Shown here piece after piece: positions 44,113 through 52,134 of a DNA stretch of 58,906 bases. Made by a program: the position numbers and the translations under genes. Source of the stretch: an uncultured Selenomonadaceae bacterium (GTDB lineage Bacteria; Bacillota; Negativicutes; Selenomonadales; Selenomonadaceae); assembly GCA_905234365.1 (NCBI GenBank), contig CAJOHI010000005.1, forward strand, positions 1 through 58,906, written 5' to 3'. The notes under the pieces are model-generated. The model had not been told where the DNA came from, did not search any database, and saw only the letters and a program-made list of their open reading frames with translations. The stretch's first letter is position 1. Every line of letters starts with the position of its first letter.

Positions 44113-45150
44113 TTGATATTAACGATAGCTGCAACGGTATTTGTATTCGGCTTATTAGTGTTGGCGCATGAATTTGGACATTTTATAACAGCTAAGATGA
44201 CCGGCATGCGTGTAGATGAATTTGCAATCGGCTTTGGTCCAAAACTCATAAGCACGAGATACGGTGAGACGATTTATTCTATTCGTGCCGTACCTCTTGG
44301 CGGATTCAACGACATTGCAGGAATGGATCCGAATAACAATGAGGCAGGCGAGCGTGGTTACTGCGAAAAACCGGTCTTATCAAGAATGATTGTAATACTT
44401 GCAGGTTCCACGATGAATTTTATTTTGCCAATATTTTTGTTCTTTGGCATTTTCTTTTTCAGCGGAGTTGATATGCCGTCTCCTGAACCGGTAATTGGCT
44501 CGGTGATTGAAGGTAAAGCTGCCGAAAGTGCAGGATTAAAAGCCGGCGATCGAATTATTAAAGTCAATGGCGTTGAGGTTGCTACCTGGATAGAATTTAC
44601 TGATTCGCTGCGAGAAATGAATGAGGAGCAATCCGTAAACATTGCTTATGAGCGCAACGGTCAAGTAAATGAAGTTGAACTTCAACCTACTTATGATAAG
44701 GCAAGCAAGCGTATTTTAATTGGCGTTCAGAGCGATATTATACACAGAGAAGCTGGTTTTTTTGAATCAATTCAGTTGGCAGTGAAAAAAACAGTTGATA
44801 TAATCGTAATGATGTTGACTGCTTTAGTTGAAATTTTTGCAAGTCCGTCACAAGCAGATTTAGCTGGACCTATTGGCATTGCACAAATGGCAGGAAAAGT
44901 TGCGGAGACAGGTTTTGTGCCTTTGTTGAATTTTGCCGCATTGTTAAGTTTGAATTTAGGAATAATAAATTTGCTGCCGGTACCTGCACTTGACGGTGGT
45001 CATTTCGTTACACTTCTGCTGGAAGCTGTCAGAGGAAAGCCGCTTGGACCAAGGGCAATTATTTATGCCCAAAGAATTGGCGTTGCATTGCTGATAATTT
45101 TAATGCTCTTTGCAACAAAAAACGACATCGTTCGTGTGTTCTTCAGCTAA
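44113..45150 (+). CDS. rseP: RseP-type site-2 zinc metalloprotease (M50)
   Basis: A 345-residue inner-membrane protease. HEFGH at residues 19-23 in TM1 binds zinc, LDGGH in TM3 supplies the aspartate ligand, and a single PDZ domain (~120-200; AAESAGLKAGDRIIKVNG) regulates access. It cleaves membrane-bound anti-sigma factors or signal peptides. One PDZ domain is the form usual in Firmicutes. In many Firmicutes it sits between dxr and ispG; those neighbours are absent here. The start is TTG at 44113 with AGGTGA upstream. Confidence 0.93.
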   Translation: MILTIAATVFVFGLLVLAHEFGHFITAKMTGMRVDEFAIGFGPKLISTRYGETIYSIRAVPLGGFNDIAGMDPNNNEAGERGYCEKPVLSRMIVILAGSTMNFILPIFLFFGIFFFSGVDMPSPEPVIGSVIEGKAAESAGLKAGDRIIKVNGVEVATWIEFTDSLREMNEEQSVNIAYERNGQVNEVELQPTYDKASKRILIGVQSDIIHREAGFFESIQLAVKKTVDIIVMMLTALVEIFASPSQADLAGPIGIAQMAGKVAETGFVPLLNFAALLSLNLGIINLLPVPALDGGHFVTLLLEAVRGKPLGPRAIIYAQRIGVALLIILMLFATKNDIVRVFFS

Positions 45151-45165
45151 AGAATCGTAATTTAC

Positions 45166-45193
45166 TTGACTTGATAATCTAAAATGTTATAAT
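45166..45193 (+). promoter_or_regulatory. Sigma70-type promoter of the GT2 gene
   Basis: TTGACT, a 16-base spacer, then a perfect TATAAT, about 29 bases before the start codon. Confidence 0.7.
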
Positions 45194-45221
45194 TAAAAAA
45201 ATTTTTTTCAAGTGTGATAAA

Positions 45222-46001
45222 ATGAATGCAAAAATTTCAGTTTTGATATTGGCGAAAAATGAGGAAAAATTTATTGGCGCCTGCCTTGAAAGTGTTTTAA
45301 ATTTTGCTGATGAAATAATTGTCATTGACGACGACAGCACTGATAAAACAGCTCAAATTGCGAGTTCATTAGGTGCTAAGGTTATAAATCATGCTCTAAA
45401 TGGCGATTGGGGTAGTCAGCAGACCTTTGCAATTCAACAGGCGAGCAATGATTGGATTTTTTTTATTGATGCGGACGAGCGTGCTACGAAAAAATTATCA
45501 GAACATATTAAAAAAATTCTTGCTGAAGATGACAGACGATTTGCCTATTTGACAGCAAGGTTGAGTTATTTTTGGGGACAACCGCTCAAACACGGCGGTT
45601 GGTTTCCAGATTATGTAGTTAGACTGTTTCCGCGTCAAGGTACTTATGTTACCGGCCTTGTTCATCCTAAAATTTGTCACAACTATCAAGAAAAGAAACT
45701 TCCGGAAAATGAATATCTTGTGCATTATCCGTATCGTGATTGGGATCATTATTTTAATAAGCTGAATTTTTATACGACACTTGCGGCAAAAAAAGCTAAA
45801 GAGGCAGGAAAAACTGCTACTATCGCGGATATGATTCTGCACCCAATTTGGGCAGCATTTAGAATGTATTTTTTGAAAGGCGGCTTCCTTGACGGAAGAA
45901 TTGGCTTTATCCTTGCAAGTTTCCATTATTTCTACACAATGGCAAAATATGTTAAACTCTATTATCTTGACAAGGAAAATACTCATGTAACCGAAAAGTA
46001 A
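45222..46001 (+). CDS. Family 2 glycosyltransferase, WaaE/KdtX-like LPS core type
   Basis: The 259-residue protein has the GT2 opening SVLILAKNEEKFIGACLES, VIDDDSTDKTAQIA and the DxD metal site FFIDADERATK. The C-terminal half has GGWFPDYVVRLF, GLVHPKI and YRDWDHYFNKLNFYTTLAAK, a pattern of beta-1,4-glucosyltransferases acting on LPS inner core. It probably adds a glucose to the first heptose. It has its own promoter and is followed by a small ORF and a GT9 gene. Confidence 0.9.
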   Translation: MNAKISVLILAKNEEKFIGACLESVLNFADEIIVIDDDSTDKTAQIASSLGAKVINHALNGDWGSQQTFAIQQASNDWIFFIDADERATKKLSEHIKKILAEDDRRFAYLTARLSYFWGQPLKHGGWFPDYVVRLFPRQGTYVTGLVHPKICHNYQEKKLPENEYLVHYPYRDWDHYFNKLNFYTTLAAKKAKEAGKTATIADMILHPIWAAFRMYFLKGGFLDGRIGFILASFHYFYTMAKYVKLYYLDKENTHVTEK

Positions 46002-46027
46002 TAAAGAGACAAGCAGAAATTAAGCAG

Positions 46028-46171
46028 TTGAAAAAAATTCACTTCTTTGACTCGCCATATCCAAATCAATGGTCTGAAGAAAAACTCAAGGAATTTAAGA
46101 GTGTTGCTGATAAATTGGCAGCTCGTCAAGCTAAAGATTATATTAAAATTTATCTGGAGTTAATGAGTTAA
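46028..46171 (+). CDS. Possible small protein (47 aa) between two LPS glycosyltransferases
   Basis: A frame from TTG at 46028 encodes KKIHFFDSPYPNQWSEEKL, then a helix with ADKLAARQAKDYIKIYLEL, and stops two bases before the GT9 start. The composition is protein-like (charged amphipathic helices, no rare runs), and the spacing fits an operon gene. The ribosome binding site is weak and the start is unsure. No family is recognised. Confidence 0.4.
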   Translation: MKKIHFFDSPYPNQWSEEKLKEFKSVADKLAARQAKDYIKIYLELMS

Positions 46172-46173
46172 AA

Positions 46174-47232
46174 ATGTACAAAAATATTTTAATTAATGCG
46201 CTGGTCAATCTTGGTGATGTGGTGCTGACAACTTCAGCATTGGCATTGATTAAGAGACATTATCCAGCAGCAAAAATTACAATTATGGTTAGAGGCGTTG
46301 TTGCTGACGCGGTGCGAAATAATCCCGTTATCGACGACGTTATTATTTTTGACTATAAAGCTAAAAAAAATTCTCTGTCGAAAATGGCAGCGATTATCAA
46401 GGAAATTAAACGACGTCATTTTGATTTGTCGATCTCGTTTGACAGAAAGTTAAGACCGGCACTTTTAACTTATCTTGCAGGAATACCGAGAAGAATTGGA
46501 CCAAGCAAAGTTTTTGATAACAATAAAAGCCGCGTCACGTGGTTATATACTGACGTTATTGAAATTAATCACGATCTCAATAAAACCTTGCAAGCAGAAA
46601 CTTACCAAACAATAGTGCGAAAATTTTTTGATATAGAAGGTCACGAAAAGCCGGTTTTTGCAAATATTACATCGGACAATGAAAATAAAGTTGATGAACT
46701 TTTTAAAAGACTGCCGCAGACTGAAATTAAAATTGCTCTATGTGTCAAGGGTACTTTCCCGCTGAAAACGTGGCCTAAAGAATATTTCGCCGAAGTTGTT
46801 AAAAATTTATCGACTAAATTTAATGCGGCTTTTTATATCGTTGGTGCTCCGAATGATAAAAATTATGCTGACGAAGTAATTGCCGAAATTAAATCGACAT
46901 CAAATGTCAATGTTGAAAATTTTTGCGGTGAAACCAATCTTGTAGACTTGGCGACAATTTTTAAAAAATCTGACTTGCTTATAACTGTTGATACCGGTGC
47001 CACTCATATTGCTGCAACAACCGGCGTTAAAACGATTGTGATGTACGGCTGCACAAGTCCTGATCGTTGGAATCCAATTAATGATAATGCAACGGTTTTT
47101 ACTTCACGCGAAACATGTTGTCCATGTTCCGTAAAAGTTGAAAATTGTTCAAGTTACCCAAAGCCTAAATGTTTGTATAATGTAACGCCCAAAATGGTGA
47201 CTGAATCTGCGATTATTAAATTGACAAAATAA
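46174..47232 (+). CDS. Family 9 glycosyltransferase (heptosyltransferase-like)
   Basis: The 352-residue GT9 protein has NALVNLGDVVLTTSALALIK at the N-terminus, ALCVKGTFPLKTWPKEYFAE in the donor site, and TVDTGATHIAATTG and YGCTSPDRWNP-type sequence for ADP-heptose binding. Such enzymes add heptose to the LPS inner core. A cysteine-rich segment near the C-terminus (ETCCPC, ENCSSYPKPKCL) occurs in several anaerobe GT9 proteins. Which heptose it adds (WaaC, WaaF or WaaQ type) cannot be decided. It ends the GT2-small ORF-GT9 unit. Confidence 0.92.
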   Translation: MYKNILINALVNLGDVVLTTSALALIKRHYPAAKITIMVRGVVADAVRNNPVIDDVIIFDYKAKKNSLSKMAAIIKEIKRRHFDLSISFDRKLRPALLTYLAGIPRRIGPSKVFDNNKSRVTWLYTDVIEINHDLNKTLQAETYQTIVRKFFDIEGHEKPVFANITSDNENKVDELFKRLPQTEIKIALCVKGTFPLKTWPKEYFAEVVKNLSTKFNAAFYIVGAPNDKNYADEVIAEIKSTSNVNVENFCGETNLVDLATIFKKSDLLITVDTGATHIAATTGVKTIVMYGCTSPDRWNPINDNATVFTSRETCCPCSVKVENCSSYPKPKCLYNVTPKMVTESAIIKLTK

Positions 47233-47242
47233 AGTAAAATAT

Positions 47243-47291
47243 AAAAAACCTCTTGAAGTAGTTTTGAATTTCTACTGCATGAGGTTTTTTT
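47243..47291. terminator. Bidirectional terminator between GT9 and gdhA
   Basis: AAAAACCTC/GAGGTTTTT with an inner GTAG/CTAC stem, and A- and T-runs on the two sides. It serves both convergent genes. Confidence 0.85.
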
Positions 47292-47352
47292 GATTTATGA
47301 TTTTTATGGCTTTACAATTTAGAATTTTAACTTCCTAAACGAATCTGAATCA

Positions 47353-48735
<1,383 letters not shown>

Positions 48736-48907
48736 TCATACTTTATTTTTTTTTGATTAAAAATAGTATAGCTTAAAATATTATTTTTGTACAGATATAT
48801 TTTCAAGAAATACTGTATACATTTTTTTGCAAGAGTGAGTTTTAAAAGACATTAAAATTATCGAAAGAACAAATAAATCAATAATGAAGGAGGCTGTTTT
48901 TCATGTA

Positions 48908-48936
48908 TTGACAAAAGTTGAGTTTTCATATATAAT
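48908..48936 (+). promoter_or_regulatory. Strong sigma70-type promoter of tusA-sulfhydrylase
   Basis: Perfect TTGACA, an exact 17-base spacer, and perfect TATAAT, 31 bases before the tusA-like start. The rest of the 265-base gap between gdhA and this gene shows no other feature. Confidence 0.85.
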
Positions 48937-48967
48937 TAGTATGAATTAAGAATTTGGAGGTTATATT

Positions 48968-49207
48968 ATGAGATCTAATGAATTTATTGATATTACTGAT
49001 GTAGTTTGTCCGATAACTTTTGTGAAGGTAAAAGTTTCGCTTGAGGAAATGAACGATGGAGAAATTTTGGAAATTAAACTTAATGAAGGCGAACCAATCC
49101 AAAATATTCCGAGAAGTCTAAAAGATGAAGGACACAAAGTTTTGGAACTGATTGAAAATGACGACGGCACATTTAAATTATTTGTTGAGAAAGGCGGCTT
49201 AAAATGA
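48968..49207 (+). CDS. TusA-family sulfur carrier protein
   Basis: The 79-residue protein has the TusA/SirA fold. The sulfur-carrying cysteine is Cys14 in DVVCPITFVKVK (the family's 'CP.P' becomes CPIT), and the two-strand, two-helix layout ends LFVEKGGLK. TusA proteins carry persulfide sulfur between enzymes. TTGGAGG precedes the ATG. Its stop overlaps the start of the sulfhydrylase gene (ATGA), so both are coupled and are expressed from the promoter at 48908-48936. Confidence 0.88.
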   Translation: MRSNEFIDITDVVCPITFVKVKVSLEEMNDGEILEIKLNEGEPIQNIPRSLKDEGHKVLELIENDDGTFKLFVEKGGLK

Positions 49208-50427
49208 GATTTGCGACTGAACTATTGCACAAAGTTGCGCCTGATAAAATCACTGGTTCGACGACTGTGCCAATTTATCAAACGGCAGCGTATTGTCAAG
49301 ATACTGCCGAAAACTTAGAAAAAATTTTTGTTGGGCGTAAGCCTGGCTTTGTTTACAGTCGAATAGGAAATCCAACAATTTCAATTTTTGAGCAGAGAGT
49401 TGCTGCACTTGAACATGGCGCAGGAGCAGTTGCATTTTCCTCTGGAATGGCGGCAATTTCAGCGGCAATTTTAAACATTGTCGAAAGCGGCGATGAGATT
49501 ATTGCTAACGGCGGACTTTTTGGCGGTACAAGTGAATTTTTCAAAGAACTAAAAAATTTTAACGTGAACGTGAAATATGTTGCCGAAAATCGTATTAAAA
49601 ATTTTGCCAAACTCATCACTGACAAGACAAAATTGATTTATGTTGAAACTATAGGAAATCCTAAACTTGATGTATCAGACATTGAAGGACTCGCAAAACT
49701 TGCTCATAAAAATAATTTGCTTTTGTTCGTTGACAGCACCGTTACTACTCCATATTTAATTCGACCGCTTGAATTTGGCGCGGACGTTGTTATACATTCT
49801 ACTTCAAAAATGATTAATGGCGGCGGCAATTCTATCGGCGGAATTATCGTAACTGGAAATAAATTTTTTGGCAATACGGAAAAATTTCCCAAGTTGGAGA
49901 ATTTTAAAAAGTTTGGCGCAATGAGTTATCTCGTCAGACTTCGCGCAAATATGCTGACAAATTTCGGCGGATGCGCTACGCCGTTTAATGTCTTTTTAAC
50001 GAATATTGGTTTTGACACTTTAGAAGTAAGAATGGAAAGAGCTTGCGAAAATGCCTTTAAACTTTCTAAATTTTTATATAATCAAAAAAATATCTCGGTC
50101 AATTATCCTGGACTTGAAAATAATCCTTATAGGGAGCTTGCCTCAAAACAATTTAATAATCGTTTCGGAACAATGCTTACAATAAATTTCGATAGCAAAG
50201 ATAAAGCATTTAATTTTATAAACTCGTTGAATTTTGCTTTAAATGAATCGAATATCGGCGATGTGCGTACTTTAGTTATACATCCTGCATCAACGATTTA
50301 TTGTCATGCAAACGAAATTGAAAAATTAAATGCAGGTATAAGTGATAGTTTAGTTCGCATAAGTGTAGGAATTGAAAATATTGAAGATTTAATTAGCGAT
50401 TTTGAACAAGCGCTGCAAAAAATATAA
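49204..50427 (+). CDS. O-acetylhomoserine sulfhydrylase / Cys-Met PLP enzyme
   Basis: A 407-residue PLP enzyme of the Cys/Met metabolism group. The PLP lysine is Lys202 in HSTSKMINGGG. YSRIGNPTISIFEQRVAALE, SSGMAAISAAIL and VDSTVTTPYLIRPLEFGADV are typical of the MetY/MetZ branch, and the 'KMINGGGN' loop leans to sulfhydrylase over lyase. It would make homocysteine or methionine precursors from O-acetylhomoserine and sulfide. Coupling to TusA suggests that persulfide sulfur feeds it, directly or via another enzyme. Methionine gamma-lyase cannot be excluded. Confidence 0.85.
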   Translation: MRFATELLHKVAPDKITGSTTVPIYQTAAYCQDTAENLEKIFVGRKPGFVYSRIGNPTISIFEQRVAALEHGAGAVAFSSGMAAISAAILNIVESGDEIIANGGLFGGTSEFFKELKNFNVNVKYVAENRIKNFAKLITDKTKLIYVETIGNPKLDVSDIEGLAKLAHKNNLLLFVDSTVTTPYLIRPLEFGADVVIHSTSKMINGGGNSIGGIIVTGNKFFGNTEKFPKLENFKKFGAMSYLVRLRANMLTNFGGCATPFNVFLTNIGFDTLEVRMERACENAFKLSKFLYNQKNISVNYPGLENNPYRELASKQFNNRFGTMLTINFDSKDKAFNFINSLNFALNESNIGDVRTLVIHPASTIYCHANEIEKLNAGISDSLVRISVGIENIEDLISDFEQALQKI

Positions 50428-50456
50428 AAGATTTTTTGAACGTTAAAAAATTAAAA

Positions 50457-50489
50457 TTTTCCTTGAAATATCGTCAAGGATTTTTTTTT
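50457..50489 (+). terminator. Rho-independent terminator after the sulfhydrylase gene
   Basis: TCCTTGA/TCAAGGA stem with a seven-base loop and a nine-T tail, 30 bases after the stop codon. A TATAAT about ten bases later probably belongs to the rbgA promoter. Confidence 0.85.
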
Positions 50490-50533
50490 GTGTTATAATT
50501 TATAAAAATTATTAAAAAGGCAGTTTTATAATT

Positions 50534-51400
50534 ATGTCAGAAACAGATAAAAGAAATTTGCCGCAAATTCAATGGTTTCCAGGACACATGAAAAAGGCGC
50601 AGCGGTTAATCGAAGAAAATTTAAAACTTGTTGACTTGGTTATTGAAGTTCTTGATGCAAGAATACCGGTTAGCAGTCAAAACCCAATGTTAAAAGATTT
50701 AATAAACGATAAACCGCGATTAATTGCACTCTGTAAATCTGATTTATCGGATTCAAAATTAACCAAGCAATGGATTAAAAATTTTGCCGAAGAAAATGTT
50801 AGCGCGGTCGCTGTTGACGCAGTTAAAGGTACCGGTTTAAAGGAACTTATCGCGGCGGCAAAAACAATCGCTCAAGAAAAAACGCATAAACTTACAAGTC
50901 ACGGTGCAAAACCTCGCTGTGCTCGTGCAATGATTATAGGAATACCTAACGTTGGCAAATCTTCACTTATTAATAAGTTAGCTGGAATAAATCATACTAA
51001 AATTGAAAATCGTCCAGGCGTCACACGGGCGAAGCAATGGATTAAAATTGACAGCGGTTTAGACTTACTCGACATGCCTGGTATTTTATGGCCAAAATTT
51101 GAAGATCCAGAAGTTGCATTGAAACTTGCATGGACTTATGCTATCAGTGATGAAATTCACGATCTTGAATTAACCGTCTGTAAACTTCTTGAAGTGCTTG
51201 TTGCGAATTATCCTAAAGGATTGATTGAGCGCTACAAATTGACTGAACCGCTGCTGTCAGAAGGTATTGAACTGCTTGAAATTATCGGAAAAAAACGCGG
51301 CTGTATTAAAAAAGGCGGTCTAGTGGACTTTGAGAAAGCACAGCGGCTTATATTGAATGAATTTAGAGCCGGAAAGTTAGGAAAAGTCACTTTAGATTGA
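50534..51400 (+). CDS. rbgA: Ribosome biogenesis GTPase RbgA (YlqF)
   Basis: The 288-residue protein is a circularly permuted GTPase needed for late 50S assembly. IQWFPGHMKKA at the N-terminus is a hallmark. The motif order is G4 (CKSD, 67-70), G5, then G1 (GIPNVGKSS, 136-144), G2 and G3 (DMPG). The usual G4 Asn is replaced by Cys. A C-terminal ANTAR-like helical domain follows. Followed by rnhB, ylqG-like and ylqH-like genes, the same order as in Bacillus subtilis. Confidence 0.96.
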   Translation: MSETDKRNLPQIQWFPGHMKKAQRLIEENLKLVDLVIEVLDARIPVSSQNPMLKDLINDKPRLIALCKSDLSDSKLTKQWIKNFAEENVSAVAVDAVKGTGLKELIAAAKTIAQEKTHKLTSHGAKPRCARAMIIGIPNVGKSSLINKLAGINHTKIENRPGVTRAKQWIKIDSGLDLLDMPGILWPKFEDPEVALKLAWTYAISDEIHDLELTVCKLLEVLVANYPKGLIERYKLTEPLLSEGIELLEIIGKKRGCIKKGGLVDFEKAQRLILNEFRAGKLGKVTLD

Positions 51401-51425
51401 TATTCCATAAAGAAAAGATGATAAA

Positions 51426-52115
51426 ATGACGATAAAAGAAATGAAAGCGTTAAAAGCTCTTGAAAAGCAAAATAAAGAGTTTGCAAGAGTTCAAAAGCTC
51501 TACGAATACGAAAATGAGGCACGCAGTCAAGGTTATAATCTCATTGCAGGTGTTGACGAAGCCGGACGCGGTTCACTTGTCGGACCAATGCTTGTTGCCG
51601 CAGTAATTTTGCCGCCGAATTTTTTTATTGACCACCTAAATGATTCAAAAAAATTGACTCATAATGTACGTGAACGGCTTTACGACATAATTATTAAAAA
51701 TGCAATTTGTTACGCTTATGTTTGCGTTGATGTTGACGTTATCGACACTCAAAATGTCTATCAAGCTACTATTCAAGGAATGTGTAAAGCGGTTAAATCC
51801 TTGTCAGTGCAGCCGGATTTTGTTTTAACTGACGCAATGAAAGTCAAATTTGATGAACCTATTGAAACTCGCAGCATAGTTCACGGCGATGCACTTTCCG
51901 CGTCAATCGCTGCAGCGTCGATTATTGCCAAAGTCACACGCGATAGAATGACGGACGATTGGGATAAATTATATCCTCAATATGGGTTTTCGCACAATCG
52001 CGGATATGGCACAAAGACGCATATAGAAGCGATTTATAAATTTGGAGCATGTCCACTTCATCGGCGAAGTTTTGAACCGGTTAAAAGTTTAACTGATAAT
52101 ATTAATGCCAATTAA
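51426..52115 (+). CDS. rnhB: Ribonuclease HII
   Basis: The 229-residue enzyme removes RNA from RNA-DNA hybrids. GVDEAGRGSLVGP (42-54) holds the first catalytic Asp and Glu, FVLTDAMKV the third, and ASIIAKVTRDRMTDDWD the fourth; YGFSHNRGYGTKTH follows. An N-terminal helix of ~38 residues with many Lys and Glu is typical of the longer Firmicute form. It starts 25 bases after rbgA. Confidence 0.97.
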   Translation: MTIKEMKALKALEKQNKEFARVQKLYEYENEARSQGYNLIAGVDEAGRGSLVGPMLVAAVILPPNFFIDHLNDSKKLTHNVRERLYDIIIKNAICYAYVCVDVDVIDTQNVYQATIQGMCKAVKSLSVQPDFVLTDAMKVKFDEPIETRSIVHGDALSASIAAASIIAKVTRDRMTDDWDKLYPQYGFSHNRGYGTKTHIEAIYKFGACPLHRRSFEPVKSLTDNINAN

Positions 52116-52134
52116 TTACAAGGAGTGATAATAG

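Noticed and set aside
48894-48959. Short upstream peptide ATGAAGGAG... before tusA
   Set aside because: It overlaps the perfect promoter at 48908-48936, so it cannot be on the same transcript.
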